NCBI RefSeq assembly: GCF_003353065.1
Contig: NZ_CP027806.1
Coordinates: 2,438,501-2,502,500, forward strand
Length of the DNA: 64,000 nt
Direction: 5' to 3'
From: Cyclonatronum proteinivorum
GTDB lineage: Bacteria; Bacteroidota; Rhodothermia; Balneolales; Cyclonatronaceae
In this document: piece by piece, positions 18,077-26,680 of the stretch
How the letters are laid out: each line of letters begins with the position of its first letter
Numbering within the stretch: the first letter of the stretch is position 1
Notes under the pieces: model-generated
What the model was told of the DNA's origin: nothing
What the model saw: only the letters and a program-made list of their open reading frames with translations
The model's database searches: none
Made by a program: the position numbers and the translations under genes

Positions 18077-19804
18077 ATGATACCCGCCCAATCCATCCTG
18101 CAACGCTTTCTGCCTGTCACAGACTGGCTGCCGAAATACGACCGCAGTCAGCTCAAAGGTGATCTCAGCGCCGGCCTGACCGTTGGCGTTATGCTGATTC
18201 CACAGGGTATGGCCTATGCGCTCATCGCAGGCCTTCCGCCGCAGTACGGATTGTATGCAAGCGTAGTACCCCTGCTCATTTATGCCATGCTGGGCAGTTC
18301 GCGTCACCTGGGCGTGGGTCCGGTTGCGCTCGTTGCGCTGCTGGTCGCCGCAGCCGTGAGTCCGGTTGCCCAAAGTCCGGAAGAATTCCTGGCCCTTAGT
18401 ATCATTCTGGCGCTGATGGTTGGTCTGCTGCAGCTTGTTTTCGGACTGCTTCGCCTGGGTTTTGTAGTCAACCTGCTTTCCCATCCCGTACTGTCGGGCT
18501 TCATATCTGCGGCAGCCATCATCATCGGGCTGAGTCAGGTACATCACCTGCTGGGTATATCCTCAGTGAGTGGAAGTCTGCACGATATTTTGTGGGGGCT
18601 GGGCACGCAGCTTGGTGGTATCAAACCCATCACACTCGCAGTAGGGATTGCGGGCATAGCCCTTATGATTCTGGGCAAGAAATATGTGAAAGCCCTGCCG
18701 GCGCCGGTCATGGTGCTGCTCGCGGGCATATTCGTTGTATGGATTACCGGCCTGCACCAAACCGGGCTCTCCGTAGTCGGAACCATTCCTGCCGGACTTC
18801 CACCTTTCGCCGTCCCTGCCCTTTCAGCCGAAGCTGTGAGCACGCTCTTTCCCATGGCACTCGCTATTGCACTTGTGGCCTACATGGAAGCCATTGCGGT
18901 AGCCAAAGCCATTCAGCAACGGGATAAGTCGTACAAAATAAATCCCGATCAGGAGCTGATAGCCCTTGGCGCGTCAAACGTGGCGGGTTCCTTTTTCCTC
19001 TCCTTTCCGGTAACCGGGAGCTTCTCCCGCACAGCGGTAAACTTCGATACCGGGGGCAAAACGCCTCTCGCGTCTGTTATCAGTGCGCTGGTAGTGCTTG
19101 TGACCCTGCTGTTTCTCACGCCGGTCTTCTTCTACCTGCCTCATGCCGTGCTGGCCGCGGTGATTATCGTTTCGGTTTACGGACTGATTGAGTTTGGTCA
19201 GTTTCGTACCCTCTGGAAGCTGGGGCACTACGACCGCTACCTCTTTCTTGCAGCCTTTTTGGGCACGCTGTTTATCGGCATTAAGGAAGGCATTCTGCTT
19301 GGCGTTATGCTCTCCGTAGCCATGCTGCTGTACCGATCGGCCCGCCCCAACCATGTTGTATTGGGCCGCCTGCCTGGCACACAGATTTACCGCGACATCC
19401 GGAACTACGAAACCGAGCAAAATCCTACCGCGCTGATTTTCCGTTTCGACGCACCGCTTCACTTTGCCAATGCGGAGTTTTATTCCGACAAGGTCAGCGA
19501 ACTGATTCAGCATAAACCTGAAACCCGTTTCATCATCCTTGATTTCAACGGCATCAACGATATTGACTCAACCGGACTGGAAGCACTGCACGATCTGCTC
19601 AAAGACATCCGACGGGACAATCGCGTCCCCATGATCACCGAAGCGAAGTTTGCCGTGCGCAGCATGATTAAGAAAGCATGGCCGGAAGCGGATGTGCCGC
19701 AGTTTTTCATGCGCATTGAAGACGCCGTTGAAGCGGCCGGCTGTATAGATGAGCCCGAAGCGGATTTCGAAAAACGGGGTATTTACACCGACCTGAGATT
19801 TTAA
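18077..19804 (+). CDS. SulP-family anion permease with STAS domain
   Basis: The 575-residue protein has the SulP signature near its N terminus (LPKYDRSQLKGDLSAGLTVG, MLIPQGMAYALIAGLPPQYG), ten or more membrane segments up to about residue 410, and a C-terminal cytoplasmic STAS domain (about 440-560, LDFNGINDIDSTGLEAL). The family exchanges sulfate, bicarbonate or other anions. Its position between persulfide-oxidation and rhodanese genes suggests sulfate or another oxidised sulfur anion, but SulP proteins of this length also carry bicarbonate. The start at 18077 (MIPAQSILQRFLPVTDW) gives the usual short amphipathic lead. Confidence 0.9.
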   Translation: MIPAQSILQRFLPVTDWLPKYDRSQLKGDLSAGLTVGVMLIPQGMAYALIAGLPPQYGLYASVVPLLIYAMLGSSRHLGVGPVALVALLVAAAVSPVAQSPEEFLALSIILALMVGLLQLVFGLLRLGFVVNLLSHPVLSGFISAAAIIIGLSQVHHLLGISSVSGSLHDILWGLGTQLGGIKPITLAVGIAGIALMILGKKYVKALPAPVMVLLAGIFVVWITGLHQTGLSVVGTIPAGLPPFAVPALSAEAVSTLFPMALAIALVAYMEAIAVAKAIQQRDKSYKINPDQELIALGASNVAGSFFLSFPVTGSFSRTAVNFDTGGKTPLASVISALVVLVTLLFLTPVFFYLPHAVLAAVIIVSVYGLIEFGQFRTLWKLGHYDRYLFLAAFLGTLFIGIKEGILLGVMLSVAMLLYRSARPNHVVLGRLPGTQIYRDIRNYETEQNPTALIFRFDAPLHFANAEFYSDKVSELIQHKPETRFIILDFNGINDIDSTGLEALHDLLKDIRRDNRVPMITEAKFAVRSMIKKAWPEADVPQFFMRIEDAVEAAGCIDEPEADFEKRGIYTDLRF

Positions 19805-19857
19805 CACGCACCCAAACTTTTTTCCTTTAACATCCTTCAATTTCCTGTAGCGTTCTT

Positions 19858-21648
19858 ATGGATATCCAAATTATCATTGTGCTTGCGATCATGGCCATGA
19901 CCATTTTTCTGCTTGTGTCAGAACTGGTCAGAATCGACATCACAGCCATCATTACCATGCTGGCCCTGTACTGGACCGGGGTTCTCACGAGTAGCGAAAC
20001 GCTCTCGGGCTTTTCAAGTAATGCCGTAATCGCCATGATTGGCGTCATGATTCTCGGGGAAGGTCTTGCCAAAACCGGCATGATGACCCGCTTCTCCAAA
20101 TGGCTGCTTTCCAGGGTTGGCAACAGCAAAGAGCGGGTGCTGGGTACGCTATCGCTTTCTGTGGGAACAATTTCCGGGGTGATTCAGAACATCGGGGCTG
20201 CCGCCCTGTTCCTGCCCAGCGCAATCGATATTGCCCGTCGACTGCGCATTTCGGCCTCTGAGCTTATCATGCCGCTCGGGTTCATGGCCATCATCGGGGG
20301 TTCGCTTACGATGGTGGGTTCTGGTCACCTCATCCTTACCAACGACCTCCTCAAAGCCGCTGAACTTGAAGAGTACGGCTTATTCGCGGTTACCGGTGTA
20401 GGGGTTGCCCTCATGGTTGCTGCCATCATCTTCTTCACTTTGTTTGGCAAATATTTTTTACCTCAGGGTACCGGCGGCAAGCTGGAAGCAACGGAACAGG
20501 AAAAGGTGATGGAAGCCTTCAACCTTCAAAAAGAAATTCTCGCCTTTCGGATTCCACAGGGCAGTTCGCTTGCCGGTAAATCGGTGGAAGCTTCCGGCGT
20601 TTGGTCCGATCACAGTGTCAATATTCTGGCGGCACAGGCCGGTAAGAATACGACCTATGCTCCCTGGCGGGAATCCAAACTGGAAGCTGGTATGACCCTC
20701 GCCCTGTACGGAGACAGCGATAAAATCGCGGCCTTTGCCCAAAACTGGCAGCTGGAAACCGCAAGCGCCGAAATCAGCTTCCCGGGCCTCGATGATCCGG
20801 ATGAGTTTGGTTTTGTGGAAGTCATCGTGCCCCCTCGTTCTGAACTCGTTGGTCAGTCCCTGCGCAGCTTTGGCATGCGCAAGCGGTTCGGCGTGGAACC
20901 CGTTCTGCTGTTCAGTGACGGTAAGCGCGTTGAAGAAGACTTCTCCGACCGCGAAATCAAGGGCGGAGACACCTTCATCATTTTTGGATCCTGGCGCAAC
21001 ATCAAAGAAATTGAAATCAGTGACCCTTTCGTAGTCGCTACCGTTGTGGAAGCGGAAGTCAAAAACAGCGCCAAAACCCTGCATGCGGCCGGCAGCTTCG
21101 CACTTGCCATTGTGCTTGCGATGAGCGGTTTCTCCATTGCCATTTCCTTCTTCACCGGAGCCCTTGTGATGATTTTGCTGAAAGTGATGAGCATTCAGGA
21201 AGCCTATCGGGCGGTAGAATGGAAGGTCGTGTTCCTGCTCGTCGGACTGATTCCGCTGGGAATTGCCATGCAGAACAGTGGCACGGCACAGTTCCTGGCT
21301 GAAAGCGTGATGGGCCTGATTGGCGACAGTAGTACGCTTGTACTCCTGTTCACCGTCGCTATTCTTGCTACCGGCTTTTCACTGGTGATGTCCAACGTAG
21401 GCGCCGTTGTCGTACTGGCGCCACTTGTGGTAGGTATCGGACTCATAGCCGGTGTGGATCCCCGTCCGCTCGTTCTGCTTGCCGCCATAAATGCGGGCAA
21501 CTCCTTCATCCTTCCCACCCATCAGGTTAACGCCCTGATGATGAGCGCGGGTGGGTACAAAACAAGTGATTACTTCCGCGCCGGTGGCGGTATGACCATC
21601 GTGTTCCTGCTCGTCTCGGTACTCTTTTTCTACTATTTCTTCTTCTAA
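19858..21648 (+). CDS. SLC13/DASS-family permease with two TrkA_C (RCK_C) domains
   Basis: The 596-residue membrane protein has an N-terminal set of helices (residues 1-200). A soluble insert (about 210-370) follows with two TrkA_C-like repeats (FRIPQGSSLAGKSVEASGVW, and IVPPRSELVGQSLRSFGMRK). The C-terminal helices include NSFILPTHQVNALMMSAGG, the helical-hairpin Ser-Asn-type substrate region of the family. Bacterial members of this layout are annotated as sulfate or dicarboxylate carriers, and the sulfur neighbours favour a sulfur oxyanion. TrkA_C domains usually bind nucleotides or cyclic dinucleotides, so gating by a small ligand is possible. It follows SulP by 53 bases. Confidence 0.88.
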   Translation: MDIQIIIVLAIMAMTIFLLVSELVRIDITAIITMLALYWTGVLTSSETLSGFSSNAVIAMIGVMILGEGLAKTGMMTRFSKWLLSRVGNSKERVLGTLSLSVGTISGVIQNIGAAALFLPSAIDIARRLRISASELIMPLGFMAIIGGSLTMVGSGHLILTNDLLKAAELEEYGLFAVTGVGVALMVAAIIFFTLFGKYFLPQGTGGKLEATEQEKVMEAFNLQKEILAFRIPQGSSLAGKSVEASGVWSDHSVNILAAQAGKNTTYAPWRESKLEAGMTLALYGDSDKIAAFAQNWQLETASAEISFPGLDDPDEFGFVEVIVPPRSELVGQSLRSFGMRKRFGVEPVLLFSDGKRVEEDFSDREIKGGDTFIIFGSWRNIKEIEISDPFVVATVVEAEVKNSAKTLHAAGSFALAIVLAMSGFSIAISFFTGALVMILLKVMSIQEAYRAVEWKVVFLLVGLIPLGIAMQNSGTAQFLAESVMGLIGDSSTLVLLFTVAILATGFSLVMSNVGAVVVLAPLVVGIGLIAGVDPRPLVLLAAINAGNSFILPTHQVNALMMSAGGYKTSDYFRAGGGMTIVFLLVSVLFFYYFFF

Positions 21649-21713
21649 ACGCTTATTTTAAGGGTCTGATCGCTGAAATCTGATTCCGTCTGTAAACCTT
21701 AGCATGAGACCCT

Positions 21714-22112
21714 ATGCAAACATTTTCAGTAACCGCAACCGCAGTATTCATCTTCATAATAATAGCAGCTATGTTTAATATTTTTTCCAGTTCCAACGGA
21801 ATTGACATTTCATCCAAAGAATTCAAAGAAAAGCTCGAAAAGGACAGGGGCGTCGTCATTGATGTTCGTACCCGCGGCGAGTTCGAAGACGGACACCTCG
21901 CCATTACCGATCAGCAGCTCGACCTGACCAATGGTGAGTTCCAGCAAGCCGTCCCCAATCTTGACCCTGACAAGACCTACTACCTGTACTGCCGCTCCGG
22001 CAACCGCAGCGGACAGGCAGCCCGTATGATGAAACAGGCCGGGTTTGAAAACGTGTTCAACGTTGGCGGGTTCGATACCCTCGTAGCCCACGGTTTTGAA
22101 GCCAACGACTAA
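21714..22112 (+). CDS. Membrane-anchored rhodanese-like sulfurtransferase
   Basis: The 132 residues start with one hydrophobic helix (about 7-22, TAVFIFIIIAAMFNIF), so the protein is probably tethered to the inner membrane. A single rhodanese domain follows (about 30-130, VVIDVRTRGEFEDGHL) with active-site loop CRSGNRSG and Cys93. Rhodaneses carry sulfane sulfur between donors and acceptors. It ends the sulfur region with a terminator 27 bases past its stop, and could receive sulfur imported by the YeeE pair. Confidence 0.9.
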   Translation: MQTFSVTATAVFIFIIIAAMFNIFSSSNGIDISSKEFKEKLEKDRGVVIDVRTRGEFEDGHLAITDQQLDLTNGEFQQAVPNLDPDKTYYLYCRSGNRSGQAARMMKQAGFENVFNVGGFDTLVAHGFEAND

Positions 22113-22138
22113 AGTCGGCAGCACAACAGCCCCTTATA

Positions 22139-22168
22139 AAGCCGTCCGATTTGCCGGGCGGCTTTTTT
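22139..22168 (+). terminator. Rho-independent terminator closing the sulfur region
   Basis: AAGCCGTCCG pairs with CGGGCGGCTT (one mismatch) and is followed by a T run, 27 bases after the rhodanese stop. Confidence 0.8.
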
Positions 22169-22209
22169 TATTTCCGGGCCGCAAAATGTCAGCAGCTTTG
22201 GTTAGTTTA

Positions 22210-22263
22210 ACCTGCATTATTCACCAAGACATTTTCTTGCTGGCAAAGCGAAGCTAAAAACCC
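22210..22263. repeat. Partial copy of the MITE-like element found whole at 49980-50208
   Basis: CCTGCATTATTCACCAAGA followed by ATTTTCTTGCTGGCAAAGCG and AAGCTAAAAAC matches the left end of the 229-bp element at 49980 with few differences. The right half is absent, so it is a decayed or half element just upstream of the LolC/E-like gene. Confidence 0.65.
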
Positions 22264-22311
22264 GCTCCGCTGCCTGAATGCTTAACCCGAATTTTCTGAA
22301 CCGAATCCTGC

Positions 22312-23535
22312 ATGTCATTTGAGTGGTTTGTCGCCCGCCGGTACTTTGAAAGCAGCCGCAAAGGCGCCTCGTTTTTGTCCTTCATCAAAATTATGGCCGT
22401 TTCCGGTGTTGCGGTAGGTGCTGCCGGACTGCTGATCGCACTGGCCGTTGTACATGGTTTCAAAAACACCATTCAGGAAAAAATTCTCGGTTTTGGCAAC
22501 CATATCACCGTAAGCACCTTCAGCGGCAACCCGATTGTACAGGCAGATACCTTGCTGCAGTTTATCAGCGAACAGCCGGGCGTCGACGCAGCACAGCTCG
22601 CCATTACGGGGCAGGGCATGGTACAGGCGGGACCTTTTGTGGAAGGCAGCCTGATCAAAGGCGTAGATGAAGCCGGTGACCTTTCCGACCTGCGAAGCTA
22701 CATTACCGAAGGCACCTTTGACCTTCGAATACAGGAAAGCGGTCGCCCGGGCCTCATTCTCGGACAGCGCCTGGCCCGAAGCATTGAAGCGAAACCGGGC
22801 AGCACCATCACCCTTTATACCCTGCGCAGCGGCGGCGGAGGCGAGCTGCCCGATATCATGCAGTTCACCCTCACCGGCATATACAACACCGGCATCGACA
22901 TTTTTGATGACACCTTTGTGATGATCGGGTTCGATCACGCCGCACGCCTGCTCAGCATTCCGCCCGGCATGGCGCATCAAATCGACGTACGCGTAAGCGA
23001 GCTGGGCCTCATACGGCAGGTACACGCACAGCTTCAGGATCAAATGCGCTTCCCGATCTACAGTGAAAACATCTTCCAAACCTACAGCAGCCTTTTCGCA
23101 TGGATTGATCTTCAGGAGCAAACCATCCCCTTCGTCATCAGCGTCATGATCATCGTAGCTGCCTTCAACCTCATCGGCGCCGTCCTGATGATGGTTCTCG
23201 AACGCACCCGCGATATCGGCATCCTGAAAACCATAGGTGCAAGTGATCGCAGCATCAAATTCATTTTCCTCTTGGAAGGCCTGCTCGTGGGGGCGGCAGG
23301 CCTCATCATCGGCATCGGCATCTCGCTGATTTTCTACTGGCTGCAGACAAGCTGGGGCATCATCCCCCTCTCTGAAGAAAACTACTTCATGACCACCGCG
23401 CCCGTAGATCCCAAACTGCTGGATTTCTTCCTGGTCGGCAGCATCACCATGCTGCTCTGCGCCCTCGCCTCCTGGATTCCCGCCCGAACCGCTGCCAAAA
23501 CCGACCCCCTGCGCGTCATACAGTTTGGCCGGTAA
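22312..23535 (+). CDS. FtsX-like ABC transporter permease of the LolC/LolE type
   Basis: The 407-residue protein begins MSFEWFVARRYFESSRKG, typical of LolC/E. It has one helix at about 24-48, a large periplasmic MacB-PCD-like domain (about 50-240), and three C-terminal helices (about 270-400) with ERTRDIGILKTIGAS, the coupling region of FtsX-type permeases. These permeases work with an ATPase to release lipoproteins from the inner membrane to LolA. No ATPase gene is adjacent, as is common when LolD is encoded elsewhere. It stands alone between the sulfur genes and a convergent pair. Confidence 0.88.
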   Translation: MSFEWFVARRYFESSRKGASFLSFIKIMAVSGVAVGAAGLLIALAVVHGFKNTIQEKILGFGNHITVSTFSGNPIVQADTLLQFISEQPGVDAAQLAITGQGMVQAGPFVEGSLIKGVDEAGDLSDLRSYITEGTFDLRIQESGRPGLILGQRLARSIEAKPGSTITLYTLRSGGGGELPDIMQFTLTGIYNTGIDIFDDTFVMIGFDHAARLLSIPPGMAHQIDVRVSELGLIRQVHAQLQDQMRFPIYSENIFQTYSSLFAWIDLQEQTIPFVISVMIIVAAFNLIGAVLMMVLERTRDIGILKTIGASDRSIKFIFLLEGLLVGAAGLIIGIGISLIFYWLQTSWGIIPLSEENYFMTTAPVDPKLLDFFLVGSITMLLCALASWIPARTAAKTDPLRVIQFGR

Positions 23536-23622
23536 GCTTTCCGCAAACAAATGCAGCTGCTTCGCAATAAAATGAGTCAGGTCTCCCCCTGCTTAAAGGC
23601 GAGTAGCTAAGCCTGAGCTAAA

Positions 23623-24507
23623 CTACACGTCGCAAATGCGGAAAGCCTGTTTCAGGGCTTCGAGTCGTTCGGCGTCGGTTGCAGCGGTTGGGATGAATTC
23701 CTGTGCGACATAGCCTTCGAAGCCGGTTTCCGTGATGGCACGCATAATGGCGGGGTAAAACAACTCCTGCGTGTCGCCGATTTCGTTGCGGCCCGGTACG
23801 CCCGCCGTATGGTAATGTCCAAACCACGCATGGTGATCCCGAATGGTCCGGATGATATCACCCTCGCTGATCTGCATGTGGTAGATGTCGTACAGAAGCT
23901 TAAAGTTGGGTGACCCCAGTCGCTCGCAGAGCGCTAAACCCCAGGGCGTGTTGTCGCACATATAGTCGGGGTGATCTATTTTGCTGTTAAACAGCTCCAT
24001 CTGTATCACAACGCCCCGCTCTTGTGCATGCGGCAGAATCTGCCGGAGTCCGCTTACGCAGTTTTCGAGCCCGGTCTCATCGTCCATGCCGTTGCGGTTA
24101 CCGCTGAAACAAATCAGGTTGGTGTAGCCTGCTTCGGCAACGAGATCGATGGCTTCAAGGTAACGGCTGATCAGGGTTTCGTGATAGACCGGATTGTTCC
24201 AGCCCTGTTCAAGCGAAATTTCAGCACCGTTGCACATTGAACAGTGAATGCCGTACTCCTTCAGAACGGGCCAGTCCTGCGGACCTACCAAATCGATAGC
24301 CGGAATCTGTTGGTGCTGAAGCCAGGCACAGAGTTCAGGCAGTGGCATGCGTCCGAAAGTCCAGCGACAGACCGAGTGCCGGATGTTGCCCTTCCACTGT
24401 GGCAAAGCTGCCGCTGATACTGCGCTGTAGAAGCCTGACTGTGCAAGACTTCCTAAAGCGCCCGCAGAAATCAGTTTGAGAAGTTCACGTCGGTTCATGC
24501 CCCTCAC
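23623..24507 (-). CDS. Hydroxypyruvate isomerase-like TIM-barrel protein with Tat signal
   Basis: The 294 residues open with a twin-arginine signal (MNRRELLKLISAGALGSLAQ). A sugar-phosphate isomerase/epimerase barrel follows (AP endonuclease 2 fold) with a Glu/Asp/His set visible in VVIQMELFNSKIDHPDYMCD, LLYDIYHMQISEGD, GHYHTAGVPGRNEIGD and GYVAQEFIP. This pattern is that of the Hyi group, which isomerises hydroxypyruvate and tartronate semialdehyde. Many exported homologues have unknown sugar-like substrates, so the family call is firm and the substrate is not. It starts 2 bases after the stop of the TetR regulator upstream, so the two are one operon. Confidence 0.85.
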   Translation of the reverse strand: MRGMNRRELLKLISAGALGSLAQSGFYSAVSAAALPQWKGNIRHSVCRWTFGRMPLPELCAWLQHQQIPAIDLVGPQDWPVLKEYGIHCSMCNGAEISLEQGWNNPVYHETLISRYLEAIDLVAEAGYTNLICFSGNRNGMDDETGLENCVSGLRQILPHAQERGVVIQMELFNSKIDHPDYMCDNTPWGLALCERLGSPNFKLLYDIYHMQISEGDIIRTIRDHHAWFGHYHTAGVPGRNEIGDTQELFYPAIMRAITETGFEGYVAQEFIPTAATDAERLEALKQAFRICDV

Positions 24508-24509
24508 CT

Positions 24510-25184
24510 TTACGTTTGAAGATTCTTTGTTGCTGCCCCGTCTCTGCAGTCCTGATCAATAATGAGAAAGCGCCTGCACAGCTGTTTCATTTCCTCCTTC
24601 ACCTTTTGTTTGAACTCGACGGGATACAGTCGCCCGCGGACCGGCGATATGCCAAGCCGGAGATGTACCACATTGCTTTCAACAATCATCGCATTCACCG
24701 GCGCAATCAGGATGGTAATTGCAAGCTGCGGATCAACGCGGTGGAAAAGCCCCGCTTCAATGCCGTCTTCAATAACCTTAAGAACAATGTTCCGGATTTT
24801 ATTGAACTCATTCACCAGTTTGGTGATGTCATCCGGATTTTGGGATACCGAAACATGCCGGTACACAATGCGCGCATGATTCGGATTTTCGAAAATATAT
24901 TCCACATAGGCCTCCATCCACCTGATCATACGATCAACCGGATCAGCCGTCTCCCGCTCAATCTGATCAAACACGCTACCCAGATTTTCAGAAAACCGCT
25001 CAATGACCGCATGCAGAAGCTGTTCCTTTCCGCCGAAATAATAGGACAGCATGGCGATATTTACCTTCGCCTTTTTAGCGATGGCTCGGGTTGTGGTGCC
25101 GTTATAGCCCGATTCGGCAAAAAGCTTCTCAGCTGCATTCAGGATTTTCTCCTGTTTCGACAGCTCCGGCTTTGCTACCCCCAT
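24510..25184 (-). CDS. TetR/AcrR-family transcriptional regulator
   Basis: I chose the ATG at 25184 (MGVAKPELSKQEKILNAAEK) rather than a start 15 codons upstream, because the extra lead has no family similarity. It is 224 residues long, with an N-terminal TetR helix-turn-helix (TTTRAIAKKAKVNIAMLSYY) and a CecR/YbiH-like all-helical ligand domain behind it. It is transcribed with the Hyi-like gene at 23623-24507, with a two-base gap. The ligand and targets are unknown; the operon partner is a likely target. Confidence 0.88.
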   Translation of the reverse strand: MGVAKPELSKQEKILNAAEKLFAESGYNGTTTRAIAKKAKVNIAMLSYYFGGKEQLLHAVIERFSENLGSVFDQIERETADPVDRMIRWMEAYVEYIFENPNHARIVYRHVSVSQNPDDITKLVNEFNKIRNIVLKVIEDGIEAGLFHRVDPQLAITILIAPVNAMIVESNVVHLRLGISPVRGRLYPVEFKQKVKEEMKQLCRRFLIIDQDCRDGAATKNLQT

Positions 25185-25561
25185 AGCACACTCCCGCTGA
25201 TCATACCATAACATTCCGGATTTCGGCATTTCGGATTCATGAACGATGAAATTTTGGGTAAATAAAAAGAAAAAGCATACAACAGCCTGCGGAAAACTCC
25301 TGATCAGTTCTTTACTAACATAAATCGAAAATACAAGAAAATAGCTTGGATTGCACAGTTGCTTATTACCTGGCTAAGAAGCGGTAGGCTGCCACATACT
25401 CAAAATTATTTTCCTGCATTAAGACAGCCGAAAGGCCAATTCGCAAAATTATCTGCATGAATACAATAAGTCCATGTTAACCCTCTCAGTCCCTTGCGGC
25501 TAAACATAACCAAACAGCCACAACCGGCTGTACCTATCTGCGTGAAAAAGCGCTTTACAAG

Positions 25562-25592
25562 TTGTCTATTCCTTAGGTTGACCGTATATTCG
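25562..25592 (+). promoter_or_regulatory. Putative promoter of sucD
   Basis: TTG at 25562-25564 and TATATTCG at 25585-25592 are 20 bases apart, the same spacing as the promoter at 15308-15338, and lie 44 bases before the sucD start. The rest of the gap 25185-25635 shows no gene. Confidence 0.4.
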
Positions 25593-25635
25593 AATGCCAA
25601 ATTAACTGAAATATGTATTAAAATCAGTCACGCGA

Positions 25636-26505
25636 ATGAGCGTATTAGTCGGAAAAAACACAAGATTAGTTGTACAGGGGTTTACCGGTAAAGAAGGTAC
25701 CTTCCACGCAGAGCAAATGATTGCGTACGGTACCAACGTAATCGGCGGGGTAACGCCCGGTAAGGGTGGTGAAAAACATCTCGAACGTCCCGTATTCAAC
25801 ACGGTTGCCGATGCTGTTTCCCATGAAGGCGCCAACACCTCTGTTATTTTTGTTCCGCCTGCCTTTGCGGGCGACGCTATTATTGAAGCTGCCCTTGCGG
25901 GTGTAAAAGTTATTATTTGTATTACTGAAGGTATTCCTGTCAAAGATATGATTGCCGCTAAAGCGGTTGTCGACCGCTGCGGTGCGACCCTTGTTGGCCC
26001 GAACTGCCCCGGCGTCATCACGCCCGGTGAAGCCAAAATCGGAATTATGCCCGGCATGATTTTCTCCCCCGGCTCCATTGGCGTCATCTCCCGATCAGGA
26101 ACGCTGACCTACGAAGCGGTCGATCAGCTCACCAAAGTTGGTCTCGGACAGTCAACCGCAATCGGCATTGGCGGAGACCCTGTTATCGGAACCAAGCACA
26201 AAGACGCCGTGAAACTCTTCAACGAAGACCCCGATACTGAAGCCATTATCCTGATTGGTGAAATTGGCGGAACCGACGAAGAAGACGCTGCCGCCTACAT
26301 AAAGGAGCACGTCAGCAAACCTGTGGTAGCCTTCATCGCAGGCCGTACGGCACCTCCGGGCCGCCGCATGGGACACGCCGGCGCCATCGTTTCCGGCGGA
26401 AAAGGAACCGCACAGGAAAAAATGGCTGCCCTCTCCGCTGCCGGTATCACCGTATGTGAAAGCCCGGCCGTAATTGGCGAAACCATGCAATCATTGCTCA
26501 AATAA
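25636..26505 (+). CDS. sucD: Succinate--CoA ligase [ADP-forming], alpha subunit
   Basis: The 289 residues match the full length of SucD. The CoA-binding N-terminal Rossmann domain contains [18 protein letters not shown] and [12 protein letters not shown]. The ligase domain contains [12 protein letters not shown] and the phosphohistidine loop [17 protein letters not shown] with active-site His247. With SucC it converts succinyl-CoA to succinate in the TCA cycle and makes ATP. sucC is not adjacent, so the operon is split. A likely promoter lies 44 bases upstream and two terminators follow. Confidence 0.97.
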   Translation: MSVLVGKNTRLVVQGFTGKEGTFHAEQMIAYGTNVIGGVTPGKGGEKHLERPVFNTVADAVSHEGANTSVIFVPPAFAGDAIIEAALAGVKVIICITEGIPVKDMIAAKAVVDRCGATLVGPNCPGVITPGEAKIGIMPGMIFSPGSIGVISRSGTLTYEAVDQLTKVGLGQSTAIGIGGDPVIGTKHKDAVKLFNEDPDTEAIILIGEIGGTDEEDAAAYIKEHVSKPVVAFIAGRTAPPGRRMGHAGAIVSGGKGTAQEKMAALSAAGITVCESPAVIGETMQSLLK

Positions 26506-26530
26506 AGCAAAACCAGGTTTTACAACCCTA

Positions 26531-26569
26531 AAGCCCCGCCGAGACCAAACCCTCAGCGGGGCTTTTTTA
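26531..26569 (+). terminator. Rho-independent terminator of sucD
   Basis: AAGCCCCGC at 26531-26539 pairs with GCGGGGCTT at 26556-26564 and runs into TTTTT. Confidence 0.85.
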
Positions 26570-26592
26570 GTACCCACTTTATGCCCCAAACC

Positions 26593-26625
26593 AAGCGTCC
26601 GTTTCATGCCGGACGCTTTTTTATT
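26593..26625 (+). terminator. Second terminator after sucD
   Basis: AAGCGTCCG at 26593-26601 pairs with CGGACGCTT at 26610-26618, followed by a T-rich tail. Tandem terminators here would keep sucD transcripts out of the insertion sequence that begins at 26668. Confidence 0.75.
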
Positions 26626-26667
26626 TTTGGGGAAAACTCCGTGAACATCAGGGGCTCTGTCATAGAT

Positions 26668-26680
26668 CTGGAGTTTGGCT
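26668..26680. repeat. Left terminal inverted repeat of the insertion sequence, with ATAGAT duplication at 26662-26667
   Basis: CTGGAGTTTGGCT matches the right end exactly over 13 bases; similarity fades beyond. The six bases before it recur right after the other end. Confidence 0.88.

Noticed and set aside
22315-23550. 411-residue open frame antisense to the LolC/E-like gene
   Set aside because: The plus-strand frame has clear FtsX-type helices and motifs; the antisense is low-complexity, Asp/Glu/His-rich and without any recognised domain.
24507-25229. Longer start for the TetR gene at 25229
   Set aside because: The extra 15 residues carry no family similarity; the ATG at 25184 gives the usual distance to the helix-turn-helix.
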